A stretch of 34,863 nt of DNA from Microcaldota archaeon (GCA_021792235.1 JAJYVC010000004.1:1-34863); one strand, 5' to 3'; positions 6,893-16,416 are shown, counted from the first letter of the stretch. The notes: generated by a model from the letters alone, not told the origin. Numbers and translations: made by a program.

Positions 6893-7975
6893 TCAGTTAT
6901 TACCCGTTATCACTATCACTGTCTTCTTGCCCCTAAACATCTCTCTATCATTCTCATAAAACTTCATGAATCCGGCGAATCCTGCTGCTCCACCGGCCTC
7001 AGCGCCAATGCCTTTCTCCTCAAGCATAAGTATCGCATCGCGAAGCTGGTCCTCTGACACATTCACCGCAATGCCGTGCGTCTTCTTCAGTGCAGCGATA
7101 CCCTCTAAGCCAAATGTAGGATAGCCAACAGCTATCGCGTCTGCCACGGTCTTAGGCTTCACGTATTCTAGGTGCCTGCCAGACATGTATGCTCTCACTA
7201 ACGGGTCACACTTCTCTGATTGCACTGCGACTATCCTGGGCATACTATCTAAAAGTCCGAATCTAACGTATTCGGAGAGACCTTTGTACACGGCCGATAG
7301 AAGTGTTGCATTGCCTACCGGAAGAAAGATGAAATCAGGGCTTCCACACTGATCTATTATCTCGTACGCCACGCTTTTCTGGCCCTCTTTCCTAAAATGG
7401 TAATCGCCGCACATGAATGTTCTGTCCTTCCTTGCGAATGCTTCGGCATTTCTCAGTGCGGTGTTGAAATCGCCATCCACCTTCACAAGCCTTGCGCCAT
7501 AACTCTTTATTCTTGCTATCTTTTCCTTGCTAGCATCCTTGCTTATGAATATCGTTGCTGATATTCCTGCAAGCTTCGCGTATCTTGCCACCGACATTCC
7601 CATGTTGCCTGTCGAAGCGCAGCATACCGAATTCCTTCCAAGCTCAACTGCCTTGCTTATCTCCACTGCAGAGCCTCGATCCTTGAAAGATCCTGTCGGA
7701 TTCTCGGTCTCCATCTTGAACATTACTTTCTGTGCTCCAATATTGTGGGATACTAGGCGCGTGCCTCCCTCCCCGCCCTCCATCTCGAATCTCTTTATCG
7801 GGAACAACAGCAGGTATTTTGAGTTCTTCACTCTTCTGCTTCTGAAGGCCTTTCCTATCATTATGCTGGAATAATCTATCCTGACTTCTAGGATCGAGCC
7901 GCACCTGCTGCACCTGAATGCATCATCCGCTTCGGCATGACTGCACTTCGTGCACCGAAGCGAGTAGTCCATCAT
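6893..7975 (-). CDS. thrC: Threonine synthase
   Basis: This is a 360-aa PLP enzyme of fold type II. An N-terminal zinc ribbon (C8, C11, C22, C25) precedes the catalytic domain. The PLP lysine is K98 in NPTGSFKDRGS. The phosphate-binding region appears as ASTGNMGMSVARYAKLAG and PVGNATLLSA. It converts O-phosphohomoserine to threonine. Length and the Zn ribbon fit the archaeal threonine synthase class; a related cysteate synthase or 2,3-diaminopropionate-type enzyme cannot be fully excluded. Two adjacent start codons (7975, 7972) exist. It is convergent with the homocysteine methyltransferase gene. Confidence 0.87.
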   Translation of the reverse strand: MMDYSLRCTKCSHAEADDAFRCSRCGSILEVRIDYSSIMIGKAFRSRRVKNSKYLLLFPIKRFEMEGGEGGTRLVSHNIGAQKVMFKMETENPTGSFKDRGSAVEISKAVELGRNSVCCASTGNMGMSVARYAKLAGISATIFISKDASKEKIARIKSYGARLVKVDGDFNTALRNAEAFARKDRTFMCGDYHFRKEGQKSVAYEIIDQCGSPDFIFLPVGNATLLSAVYKGLSEYVRFGLLDSMPRIVAVQSEKCDPLVRAYMSGRHLEYVKPKTVADAIAVGYPTFGLEGIAALKKTHGIAVNVSEDQLRDAILMLEEKGIGAEAGGAAGFAGFMKFYENDREMFRGKKTVIVITGNN

Positions 7976-8088
7976 ACCCTCATGATTAATTGGTTATGAT
8001 AGGTCTAAATAGGTTGTGTAAAAAGCAAAAGGAATAGTAAGTAAAAAGAAAAATAAATTCAGTTGTACGCCGTTTCAGATGTCCTTGC

Positions 8089-8412
8089 TTACTGTGGCGT
8101 GTCCTCGCTTGGAGCTTCTGGTGCCGGCTGGGATGAAGATGCAGAACCTATGAGTTCGCCCACTGCGAATCTCGCCCTTACATCAGTTATCCTTACCCGT
8201 ACGGTCTCCCCCTGCTTTGCGTCCTTCACAAAGATGACGAATCCGTCCTTCTTTGCAAGTCCGTCCCCCTTAGATGCGGTTGCATCTATGGTTACTTCCA
8301 CTTCGTCTCCGACCTTTACGGGCTTGGGCAGGAAATAGTTAGGGTTCAATCCCCTTCCTCCTCTCCTTTCCCCTCTTCCTTCCATGTCTCCGCTTCCAAA
8401 TTCTCTTGGCAT
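8089..8412 (-). CDS. TRAM-domain RNA-binding protein
   Basis: This 107-aa protein has a Gly/Arg-rich N-terminal tail (about 1-25), a TRAM domain (about 30-85: VKVGDEVEVTIDATASKGDG, FVIFVKDAKQGETVRVRITD) and a Ser/Pro/Glu tail. Stand-alone TRAM proteins are widespread in archaea, bind RNA and tRNA, and act as cold-shock-like RNA chaperones. The gene stands alone. Its 3' side on the minus strand is very T-rich (8040-8060), which probably terminates transcription. Confidence 0.88.
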   Translation of the reverse strand: MPREFGSGDMEGRGERRGGRGLNPNYFLPKPVKVGDEVEVTIDATASKGDGLAKKDGFVIFVKDAKQGETVRVRITDVRARFAVGELIGSASSSQPAPEAPSEDTPQ

Positions 8413-8528
8413 TGTATTTTCCTCTGTAGGATCAGCGATTTCGCTGTACTACTTCAATAGGATATTGGCGTTCTCCTTTATAAAACTATCGGTCCATATA
8501 GTCAGTTTTCAGTCGAAAAATAGGGTGC

Positions 8529-9149
8529 TTATTTGAGGGTCTTTATGGATGATAGGTTTGTCACTATGTGGTCCGGTTTCGCCTTCCTGAGCACGTCGTA
8601 CGGGTCGACCCCATCGCTGACCACGCACGAGTGGATGCCGGCGAATCTGGCTACATAGGCGTCGACAGCCATGTCTCCTATGTAAATGCAGTCCTTTCTG
8701 TCCAGTCTGAATCTCTCCATTATCTTGACTATTCCTGTGGGGTCTGGCTTGAACCTCCTTATGCTGGCAGCGCTTAGCATGAAATCGGCATACTCTGCTA
8801 TGCCAAGCTTCCTTGCCTCTATAGCCAGCCTGTGCCTGTTCGCATCGCTGAATATTGCAATCTTCTTGCCTCTCTTCTTGAGTAGCTTCAGCAATTCAAG
8901 GGCCCCAGGCTTGGGCTTCGGTCTGTAAAAAGCTGAATAAAGCTCGTATATGAATGCATAAAGCCTGTTAAGCCTTACTGCTTCATTGAGCTCTGCGTTG
9001 CCTCCGGCTCTGAAGTCTGCCCTCTCTCTTGCCATCCTGCCAACATTGTACCTTGTCTGAAGTAGGCGCGCCGCACGCACTAGGGATGTCGATGTAGCCA
9101 AAGTACCGTCCCAATCGAATATAAAAAGTCTATACCTGTCTATCAACAT
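8529..9149 (-). CDS. HAD-superfamily phosphatase (phosphoglycolate phosphatase-like)
   Basis: This 206-aa protein carries all HAD motifs: FDWDGTLA (nucleophile Asp), IAIFSDANRH (motif II), the lysine in RRFKPDPTG (motif III) and YIGDMAVDAYVARFAG (motif IV). A helical cap lies between motifs I and II (about 20-95). The ATG at 9149 is chosen because the sequence upstream, open to 9320, is low-complexity hydrophobic, overlaps the next gene's coding start and shows no family resemblance. The substrate is unknown; phosphoglycolate or a nucleotide is likely from the family. It diverges from the Cas4/Exo5-like gene. Confidence 0.85.
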   Translation of the reverse strand: MLIDRYRLFIFDWDGTLATSTSLVRAARLLQTRYNVGRMARERADFRAGGNAELNEAVRLNRLYAFIYELYSAFYRPKPKPGALELLKLLKKRGKKIAIFSDANRHRLAIEARKLGIAEYADFMLSAASIRRFKPDPTGIVKIMERFRLDRKDCIYIGDMAVDAYVARFAGIHSCVVSDGVDPYDVLRKAKPDHIVTNLSSIKTLK

Positions 9150-9246
9150 AAGGTTATTAATTATTATCAACGCATAAAAAACAATATGATGATAAGGGTG
9201 ATCGCCGAGCATACGCGATGACGATCGGTAGGCAGTCTGATTATTT

Positions 9247-10131
9247 ATGCCAAATACAAACCCACCCAAACAAAGCATCCTCCAGAAACTAAACAAAAAA
9301 AGCATATCCGCAAAGGACATAGCTGCGCAGTTCTGGTGCGAGAAGCAGATGGAACTATCCTACATGTATGGATTCAAGACAAATCCGGCAATGGACAAGG
9401 GATCCGCAATACATCAGCGCATGCAGCGGGAGGTATACAAGGAGCTTACAGTTCCGCCAACGACGTGGCCCGACAGCATGTACAAGCAGGCTTACGATAA
9501 TGTGCTGACAATAAATACACTGCTTGAGAAGGGCATGGCAAGGGAGCTGAAGATATATGGTGCGGTAAACGGCTACCTCGTCGTAGGCCAGATAGATGAG
9601 CTAAGGATCAGCGGTGGCCGTGTAATGATAGTGGAGAACAAGACCACCAGGAGCGCAGGCGGACTAATGTCTCCGCAGTACACAAAGCCTCACATAGTGC
9701 AGATAATGATGTACAGGAAGATGCTTGGGGAGCTCAAGCAAAGGCTCTTTGGATTCAACAATCTGGATGTCTATTACAAGCTGGGCAGGTCTACGCTGTC
9801 CCCAGGATTCGTTTCCGGTCTGAGGGACATGGGCTTCAAAGAGGAAATGCTATCTATAAAGCCCATCTACGAGAAGATGTTCAACGTAATCTCCAAGCTT
9901 CCAGAGCTTTCAGATTCTCTTCTGCTGCATTACGTTAACAGCGAAACAAGGGAGCAGGTATCAGAGATAACTATAGACTACAAGGACGAATCAATCAACA
10001 AGGATTTAATATATGCTCTGAAATATTGGAATGGCCAGAGGCAGGCAAGTCCTGTTCCGGAAGAAGAGAAATGGAAATGCAGGTCTTGCAGGTTCTTCGG
10101 AGACAAATGCCTTGTATGGTACCAGAAATGA
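9247..10131 (+). CDS. PD-(D/E)XK nuclease with Fe-S cluster, Cas4/Exo5-like
   Basis: This 294-aa protein has the RecB/Cas4/Exo5 motif order: H56 in KGSAIHQRM, D117 in VGQIDEL, E130-N-K132 in IVENKTTR and Q152-xxx-Y156 in QIMMY. Cysteines C31, C278, C281 and C288 give the split 1+3 pattern that binds a 4Fe-4S cluster in Cas4, AddB and Exo5. It should be a single-strand-preferring DNA exonuclease. The length is longer than most Cas4 (about 200) and nearer Exo5. There is no CRISPR array or other cas gene in the window, so a DNA repair role is more likely than spacer acquisition. It sits 6 nt upstream of alaS, probably in the same transcript. Confidence 0.8.
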   Translation: MPNTNPPKQSILQKLNKKSISAKDIAAQFWCEKQMELSYMYGFKTNPAMDKGSAIHQRMQREVYKELTVPPTTWPDSMYKQAYDNVLTINTLLEKGMARELKIYGAVNGYLVVGQIDELRISGGRVMIVENKTTRSAGGLMSPQYTKPHIVQIMMYRKMLGELKQRLFGFNNLDVYYKLGRSTLSPGFVSGLRDMGFKEEMLSIKPIYEKMFNVISKLPELSDSLLLHYVNSETREQVSEITIDYKDESINKDLIYALKYWNGQRQASPVPEEEKWKCRSCRFFGDKCLVWYQK

Positions 10132-10137
10132 GATTCT

Positions 10138-12819
10138 ATGCTAAACATAAAAGAGCTAAGCAAGCAGAAGCTTAGGGAGGAGTTCGCAAAGAAGGCCAAT
10201 GAGCATTACAGTGTTGGCCTCTTCGGTGAGGAGGGCTTCTCAAGGCATACATGCAACATATGTGGTAAGAACTTCTGGAGCATAAAGGATCGCGATACCT
10301 GCGATGACAGCTCACATACCGAGTATTCATTCTTCAAAGACAAGCCCAGGAGCACAGGATACGTCGAATTCTGGAAGAAGTTCGCCGACTTCTTCAAGGA
10401 GAACGGCCACACGGAGATAAATGGGTATCCCGTTGTGAGCAGGTGGAGGCAGGATCTGTACTTCACGATAGCGAGTATACAGGACTTCCAGAGGATAGAG
10501 AATGGAAAGATGAGCTTTGAGTACGGTTCGAATCCTCTCATAGTGCCGCAGATGTGTCTTAGGTTCGGGGACATAGAGAATGTTGGCATAACTGGTCGGC
10601 ACTTCACCTCGTTCATGATGGCAGGGCAGCACTCATTCAACTATCCTAAGGAAGGATACTGGAAGGACAGGACCATAGAGCTTAACTTCAACTTCCTAAC
10701 AAAGGTACTTGGGATAAAGAAAGAGGACCTTGTCTACGCTGAGGACGTATGGGCCATGCCTGACTTCTCGGAGTTCGGTCCGTCGCTTGAGAGTTTTGCA
10801 AACGGCGCAGAGATAGTTAACAGCGTATTCACACAGTTCGAATACTCTGAAGGGAAGATAAGGGAGCTTGGAGGAAAAGTCGTGGACGTTGGTTGGGGAT
10901 TCGAGAGGCTACTCTGGTTCTACACCGGACACGAGGATGCATACAGCGCGGTATTCGAGGATACGATAAAAAAGCTCCGGTCCAAGATAGGCATAGAACT
11001 TGACAGCAAGCCCTTCAGGAAGTTTGCAAGGCTCGCAGGCGAGCTTGACATCGACGAGGTGCGAAACGCAAGGCAGAAGGAGCAGCAGTTGCTCAAGACC
11101 GCGGGAATAACCATCGACGAATATAACAAGAAGATAAAGCCGCTGCAGGGGCTATATGCCGTTCTAGATCATACCAGGACACTTCTGTTTGGTATAGCAT
11201 ATGGGTCGCTGCCATCAAACATAGGTGGCGGTTACAACCTCAGGATAGTACTAAGGAGAGCATTGGACTTCATAGATCGATACAACCTAGGAATAAGCAT
11301 AGATGATATCGCAGCCCTGCAGGCCGCGGAGCTCAAAGAACTGTATCCGGAGCTGAAGGAATGCGTGGGCGGAGGGGACTTCTCACAGGTAATAGATACT
11401 GAGACAAAGAGATATCTGCGCAGCAGGGAAAACGCCTCTAAGATAGTTGAGACATTGATATCAAAGAAGGAGAGGATAGATGCGAGCAGGCTCAGGACCC
11501 TTTACGAGAGCAACGGCGTGACTCCGGAGTTTATCAGGTCGGCAGCCGATGAAAAAGGAGTGAAGGTCGAGCTTCCCGAAAACATGTACGAGGGAATAAT
11601 AGTGGGCGACCTTGTGAAGAAGGAGAAGCAGAAGGGCCCGCAGGCCCAGCTGCCCGCGGAGCTTCCAGACACAAAACAGCTCTATTATGACTTCGAAAGC
11701 GATTCAAGATCAAAGGTGCTCTTCTCAAACGGCAGGTATGTGGTGCTCGATAAGACGCCATTCTATCCTGAGGGAGGGGGGCAGGCAGCAGATCAGGGAA
11801 CACTTGCAGGAATAAAGGTCGTGGATGTGCAGAAGTACAATGGGGTTATAGTTCACACTCTAGAAAGGGACACAGACCAGAACAAGGAGCTCTCTAAAGG
11901 TGCGACGGCAGAGGCAAAGGTCGATCTTGACATAAGGTACAGGCTCATTGCGCATCATACTGCAACGCACCTTATAAGCGCAGCTGCAAGGAAAGTTATA
12001 GGAAAGCATGCGTGGCAGGAGGGCGCAAAGAAGGAGCCTGAAAAGGCGCACATAGATGTGGCGCACTTCGAGAGGTTCAGCGACGAACAGCTCAATGCCA
12101 TGGAAGATCTCGTGAACGGCTGGCTCAGGAACGGTGTAAAGGTGCAGGTCAACATGATGGACAGGGGCGATGCAGAGTCCAAATATGGTTTCGAGATATA
12201 CCAGGGTCACGGCGTTCCCTCAAGAAAGATGAGGATAGTGCTCATAGAGTCAAGGAAAGGCGAGTTCATAGATGCTGAGGCGTGCGGCGGCCTGCATGCA
12301 GTAAATGCCGAGACAGTCGTCGCTCTCATTAAGATAATAAGCTCGTACAGGCTACATGATGGAATAAATAGGATAGAGTTTGTTGCAGGAGAGGCCGCGC
12401 TTGACAGGTTCAGAAGTGTGAGCAATGCGCTCATGCGCGCGGCCCAGAGGCTGAATTCGGACCAGTTCAAGGTCGAGGAAAGGATAGCCTCAATAGAGGA
12501 GGAAAACAGGAAAATGAGGAAGCAACTGCAGGAATACAAGGAAGCCATCGCAGACCAGGCCGCATCTTCCATAGCAGAATCAAACAGTGTGATAAGGGAA
12601 TTCAATGTCCCTCGCGACACGCTGAGGCTCATTGCAACAAAGGCCGCATCCCTGAATGCCTCGGCAATAGTCATGCTGAGTAACAGGGAAGGCGATGTTG
12701 TCTGCGTTGCAGGGGACAAATCAAGCCACGACGCACTGAAGTTCATAAAGGACAATGCAGGCAAGAAGAATTTCGCTGGAGGCGGATCAAAGAAGTTTGC
12801 AGAGGGCAGGCTTTCCTGA
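10138..12819 (+). CDS. alaS: Alanyl-tRNA synthetase, archaeal type
   Basis: This 893-aa class II synthetase attaches alanine to tRNA-Ala. It has the archaeal N-terminal extension with cysteine pairs (CNICGKNFW), the catalytic domain (FTIASIQDFQRIE, HFTSFMMAGQHSF), and the editing domain with the metal ligands HHTATH and CGGLH. The C-terminal oligomerisation/C-Ala region has a predicted coiled coil at about residues 770-810. The length fits archaeal AlaRS (about 900). It follows the nuclease gene by 6 nt and precedes carS by 9 nt. Confidence 0.97.
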   Translation: MLNIKELSKQKLREEFAKKANEHYSVGLFGEEGFSRHTCNICGKNFWSIKDRDTCDDSSHTEYSFFKDKPRSTGYVEFWKKFADFFKENGHTEINGYPVVSRWRQDLYFTIASIQDFQRIENGKMSFEYGSNPLIVPQMCLRFGDIENVGITGRHFTSFMMAGQHSFNYPKEGYWKDRTIELNFNFLTKVLGIKKEDLVYAEDVWAMPDFSEFGPSLESFANGAEIVNSVFTQFEYSEGKIRELGGKVVDVGWGFERLLWFYTGHEDAYSAVFEDTIKKLRSKIGIELDSKPFRKFARLAGELDIDEVRNARQKEQQLLKTAGITIDEYNKKIKPLQGLYAVLDHTRTLLFGIAYGSLPSNIGGGYNLRIVLRRALDFIDRYNLGISIDDIAALQAAELKELYPELKECVGGGDFSQVIDTETKRYLRSRENASKIVETLISKKERIDASRLRTLYESNGVTPEFIRSAADEKGVKVELPENMYEGIIVGDLVKKEKQKGPQAQLPAELPDTKQLYYDFESDSRSKVLFSNGRYVVLDKTPFYPEGGGQAADQGTLAGIKVVDVQKYNGVIVHTLERDTDQNKELSKGATAEAKVDLDIRYRLIAHHTATHLISAAARKVIGKHAWQEGAKKEPEKAHIDVAHFERFSDEQLNAMEDLVNGWLRNGVKVQVNMMDRGDAESKYGFEIYQGHGVPSRKMRIVLIESRKGEFIDAEACGGLHAVNAETVVALIKIISSYRLHDGINRIEFVAGEAALDRFRSVSNALMRAAQRLNSDQFKVEERIASIEEENRKMRKQLQEYKEAIADQAASSIAESNSVIREFNVPRDTLRLIATKAASLNASAIVMLSNREGDVVCVAGDKSSHDALKFIKDNAGKKNFAGGGSKKFAEGRLS

Positions 12820-12828
12820 AGTGACTAG

Positions 12829-13335
12829 ATGGACGGATGGATCTACTCTGTCATAATCTACCCAATCCTATTCATACTGCCTGCCTACGCTGCGAACGGT
12901 GCACCAGTACTCTTTGGAGGCGGAACGCCCCTGGATCTTGGAAGGAGGCTCAGGGGAAGACCGATATTCGGCAAACACAAGACTATAAGGGGCCTTCTGG
13001 CAGGCATATGCTCAGGAATAATTGTGGGGTTCGCAGAATCTCTCATGCCTGTCTATGGATTCATGCTTGGAATAGGATTACTCCAGGCTCTGGGCACCCA
13101 TGCGGGAGACCTCCTAGGCAGCTTCATAAAGAGGCAGAGGGGAATGAAGGAGGGCAAGAGATCTCTTCTCACGGACCAGTATCTGTTCCTTACCTTGGCA
13201 ATCCTATTCTCAGTTCCTCTTGGCCATCTTCCTGGAGTATACGGCATAATCTTCCTCTTCGTACTTACAGGAATAATGCACCCCCTGACCAACTTTCTAG
13301 CGCACATGTTAAGGCTCAAAGAAGTGCCATGGTAG
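12829..13335 (+). CDS. carS: CDP-archaeol synthase
   Basis: This 168-aa integral membrane protein (about five hydrophobic segments) has the CarS signature LPAYAANGAPVLFGGGTPLD, followed by GRPIFGKHKTIRG and THAGDLLGSFIKRQ. It transfers CMP from CTP to unsaturated archaetidic acid (DGGGP), giving CDP-archaeol, the precursor of archaeal polar lipids. This supports the archaeal origin of the window and implies the cell can activate its own lipids. It is placed 9 nt after alaS, with the AAGTGA-type ribosome site inside the gap. Confidence 0.95.
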   Translation: MDGWIYSVIIYPILFILPAYAANGAPVLFGGGTPLDLGRRLRGRPIFGKHKTIRGLLAGICSGIIVGFAESLMPVYGFMLGIGLLQALGTHAGDLLGSFIKRQRGMKEGKRSLLTDQYLFLTLAILFSVPLGHLPGVYGIIFLFVLTGIMHPLTNFLAHMLRLKEVPW

Positions 13336-13358
13336 GCGTTCCGTAAGAGCACATTCAG

Positions 13359-14831
13359 TTACAAGTTCCAGATCCAGGGAAGCGCATTCAGCAATACTAG
13401 AAGTATAACGAATGTGGACAGGTACTTTACCATTTTGTAGTTCTTTATGCTAGTATTGAAGATCCTCCATCCGTCAAAGCTTGGCACGGGGAGGAAGTTG
13501 ACAAGCGCTATCAGGAAGTTGAGAAGGAAAGACAGGGCAAAGAACGAATAAATGAATGATACTACCGGACCGGGGTTCGCTCCTCCAAGCCTTTGCCCTT
13601 CTCCGACTATTACTCCTATCTTTCCGGTCTGGTTCGCAATAATGCTGTAAGTGCTTACATTGGTGGCTACACTCACCATAGAGTCCGGAGCGTCTCCTTT
13701 AGCAGCGGCTTCCATATCTGTCACATTGCTTGTTGGATGACCATTCCATGAGAGAAGGGTTGATCCGGCCATCAAATGCGCATTATATGCAGGGCTGTTT
13801 GGGACGACGTATTCTATGTAGGTATAAGTCTGCAATGTGTGCGGCATCACGTAGTAAAACATAAGTATCGTAGGTACGAACGTGATGAGGCAGAAAAGCA
13901 GGTTCGCCGACATTCCCGCAACCGATATCCTATTCTGAAGCTTCCTGCTCAGCTTCGATATCTGTTTTTCATCAGGTTCTACAAATGCACCTATTGGCAC
14001 AACGCCTATCCCTATAAACCCTGAAGACTTCACCTTGACCTTAGATATCCTTGCGAGAACTCCGTGGGAGAATTCGTGCACCACAAGTATCAAGATGAAT
14101 GCAAGCAGTCCCTGGGCAAGCGGCAACGTTATCCCAGGTATCAAAGGCGCAACGCCAGGTATGCTGTTGCTAAGCCCCGTGGTATTTGGAACAGTGGTAA
14201 GCGAGGTTATTGCAAACAGCAATACCCCATACACTGCAAGTCCCGCACCGTAAGCTAGGGCTATAATCATGAACAAAACAAACCCTCCGAGCGCAGCTGC
14301 AATCAGGAGCGCTACTCCCACCATGCTTATGGCTCCCAGATTCCCATAAGGCGCCATACCCTGCACCCTTGATGTTATTTGCGGTATGTTAATGTACGAA
14401 AACGGCAGGAGAGTGAAAGGCAGAACTAGCGTAAGCATTAGCACCACAGAGATTACTCCCATTGCAACCGTCTTCTTGCTTATATCCTTCTTGAACAGCA
14501 CCAGCGAAAACAGACCGAAGCCCATCACCAGACCCCAGTCAGACATCCAGTTCCATACTCTGCTGTTATTTGAAGCAATTCTGTCCATAAGCCCGAGTCC
14601 TAGTCTACTCCTTGCAAGGTATATGCCGTAAGTGACTCTTGAGAAGCTGTTCGACTTTATCATCAGCTCCCCTCCCACTATGAGTGATACTACTGCAAGC
14701 GCGATGCTGTACGCTTTTGGCAAGCTAGAATACCACAGGTACACGATTATGCCTATGAATATTATGTAAAGCAAGGTGAACAGCGCTGGCCTGAATCTCT
14801 GCTTGCTTACACTCTCCTGCGGTTTGGCCAT
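13359..14831 (-). CDS. Site-2 protease-like membrane metalloprotease with PDZ domain
   Basis: This 490-aa multispanning protein has the zinc motif H252-E-F-S-H256 inside a membrane segment and a downstream N445-F-L-P448...D453-G motif that supplies the third ligand. The usual DGG is DGW here. A PDZ-like region lies at about residues 335-410 between them. The N-terminal 230 residues hold five or six additional hydrophobic segments. The layout matches archaeal S2P/RseP-like intramembrane proteases that cut membrane-bound regulators. The partner substrate is unknown. It stands alone and diverges from the MBF1 gene over 52 nt. Confidence 0.87.
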   Translation of the reverse strand: MAKPQESVSKQRFRPALFTLLYIIFIGIIVYLWYSSLPKAYSIALAVVSLIVGGELMIKSNSFSRVTYGIYLARSRLGLGLMDRIASNNSRVWNWMSDWGLVMGFGLFSLVLFKKDISKKTVAMGVISVVLMLTLVLPFTLLPFSYINIPQITSRVQGMAPYGNLGAISMVGVALLIAAALGGFVLFMIIALAYGAGLAVYGVLLFAITSLTTVPNTTGLSNSIPGVAPLIPGITLPLAQGLLAFILILVVHEFSHGVLARISKVKVKSSGFIGIGVVPIGAFVEPDEKQISKLSRKLQNRISVAGMSANLLFCLITFVPTILMFYYVMPHTLQTYTYIEYVVPNSPAYNAHLMAGSTLLSWNGHPTSNVTDMEAAAKGDAPDSMVSVATNVSTYSIIANQTGKIGVIVGEGQRLGGANPGPVVSFIYSFFALSFLLNFLIALVNFLPVPSFDGWRIFNTSIKNYKMVKYLSTFVILLVLLNALPWIWNL

Positions 14832-14883
14832 GACAAGACATTCTCAGATAAGGTATATAAAAGCGTAAAGCAGAATTCGGTAT

Positions 14884-15357
14884 ATGGATGAATGCGAGGT
14901 ATGCGGCAGGAAGTCGGATCAGCTGTACCTTGTTAACATAGAAGGTGCGCAGATGATAGTATGTGCGTCATGTGCAAAGGGCAAGGACGTGATCAAGGAG
15001 TTCTCAGAGAAAAGGGAAGAGACTCCAATGCGGCACAGGCAGGTCCACAGGGAAAGCGACGAACTGCAGGTTGTCGAGAACTTCGGAAGCATAATACGGC
15101 ATGCCAGGGAGTCCTTGGGTCTTCCGTCAAAGGTCCTGGCCGAAAGGATAAACGAGAAGGAGAGCACTCTTGTCAGGGTGGAGAAGGGCGAGATGCTGCC
15201 AGATGACAGGCTTGCAAAGAAGCTCGAGAAGGAGCTTGGCATCACTCTCATAGTTAAGGAGGGAATAGAAAGAAAACAGTACTCTGCAAAGGGCAACGAG
15301 CAGCTTACGATAGGGGATTCTGCAGTGATCAAGGATCGGCGGGACAAGGGTAATTGA
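14884..15357 (+). CDS. mbf1: Multiprotein bridging factor 1 (MBF1)
   Basis: This 157-aa protein has an N-terminal zinc ribbon (CEVCGRK...CASCAKG), a linker and a Cro-type helix-turn-helix at about 68-120 (IIRHARESLGLPSKVLAERI, VRVEKGEMLPDDRLAKKLEK). This is the archaeal MBF1 (TIGR00270-like) arrangement. In archaea it associates with ribosomes and the translation machinery, while the eukaryotic version bridges TBP to activators. It is followed directly, with no intervening base, by the TTG start of FEN1, so the two genes are translationally coupled. Confidence 0.94.
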   Translation: MDECEVCGRKSDQLYLVNIEGAQMIVCASCAKGKDVIKEFSEKREETPMRHRQVHRESDELQVVENFGSIIRHARESLGLPSKVLAERINEKESTLVRVEKGEMLPDDRLAKKLEKELGITLIVKEGIERKQYSAKGNEQLTIGDSAVIKDRRDKGN

Positions 15358-16416
15358 TTGGCTGTAGCCCTCGGCAAGCTGATAGCGGACGTGAAGGAGC
15401 AGATAGACTTCAATGACATATCTGGCAAGGTAATAGCTGTAGATGCCTACAACACAATATACCAATTCCTCTCCATAATACGGCAGCCTGACGGAAGTCC
15501 TCTTGTGGACTCGAAGAATAGGGTCACTAGCCACCTTTCAGGAATACTCTACAGGACCTCCAACTTGCTAGAATACAAGATAACACCAGTATACGTATTT
15601 GACGGCATACCACCGGTCCTGAAGAGGAGGACGCTCGAAGCCAGGGCAGCTCGAAGGGCAGCAGCTCTGAGCGAGTGGAGCAAGGCAAAGGCTGCGGGCC
15701 AAATCGAGGAGGCCAGGATGCATGCCATGGCGAGCACAAGGATCAATGCAGAGATAATAGCTGGCTCAAAGGAACTGCTGAGGCTCATGGGCATACCATT
15801 CATACAGGCACCAAGTGAGGGAGAGGCTCAGGCTGCATCGCTTGCAAGGGATGGCCTAGTCTACGCGAGCGCAAGCCAAGATTATGATTCGTTCCTCTTC
15901 GGCGCAGAGGTGGTAATAAGGAACCTGACCATAAGCGGCAGGAGGAAGCTACCAAGGAAAAACGTGTACATAGACGTGAAGCCCGAGCGTGTGCGTCTAA
16001 GCAAATTGCTGAGCAGCCTTGGTATAAGCAGGGAGCAACTCATAATGCTAGGCATGCTCATGGGCACAGACTTCAATAGCGGCATAGACAAGGTTGGTCC
16101 TATGACTGCGCTGAAGATAGTAAGGGAGCACAGTACGCTTGACGGCGTTGTGAAATACGTTGGCGAGAAGTACGGCATCGAATTCGACGCCGATCCTGGC
16201 GAGGTCTTCGGGCTCTTCGAGCATCCGGAAATCGACAAGATTGCGCCAGAGAGGTTCAGTGCCATGCTTTCAGAGGCAAAGCCGGACAAGTCGGGCATAA
16301 TGCAATTCATGTGCGACAAGCATGAATTCTCAGCGGAAAGGGTGTCAAAGGTTGCCGAGAGGCTGCTGGAGCTTCGCGGGAACAAGGGCCAGAAAGGGAT
16401 AGGCAATTGGTTATGA
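15358..16416 (+). CDS. fen: Flap endonuclease 1
   Basis: This 352-aa FEN1 removes 5' flaps during Okazaki fragment maturation and repair. Visible features are the N domain (IAVDAYNTIYQFL with active-site D29), VYVFDGIPP, the I domain cluster APSEGEAQA and ASQDYDSFLFGA, and the H3TH motif GTDFNSGIDKVGP. The extreme C-terminus, Q345-K-G-I-G-N-W-L352, is a PCNA-interacting (PIP) box. The start is a TTG placed immediately after the MBF1 stop; the encoded N-terminus aligns with the conserved FEN1 start (AVALGKLI), which supports it. The usual glycine at position 2 is alanine here. Confidence 0.95.
   Translation: MAVALGKLIADVKEQIDFNDISGKVIAVDAYNTIYQFLSIIRQPDGSPLVDSKNRVTSHLSGILYRTSNLLEYKITPVYVFDGIPPVLKRRTLEARAARRAAALSEWSKAKAAGQIEEARMHAMASTRINAEIIAGSKELLRLMGIPFIQAPSEGEAQAASLARDGLVYASASQDYDSFLFGAEVVIRNLTISGRRKLPRKNVYIDVKPERVRLSKLLSSLGISREQLIMLGMLMGTDFNSGIDKVGPMTALKIVREHSTLDGVVKYVGEKYGIEFDADPGEVFGLFEHPEIDKIAPERFSAMLSEAKPDKSGIMQFMCDKHEFSAERVSKVAERLLELRGNKGQKGIGNWL

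Noticed and set aside
9150-9320. N-terminal extension of the HAD phosphatase to 9320
   Set aside because: The extra 57 residues are hydrophobic low-complexity sequence, overlap the start of the divergent nuclease gene, and are absent from the family; the ATG at 9149 fits.
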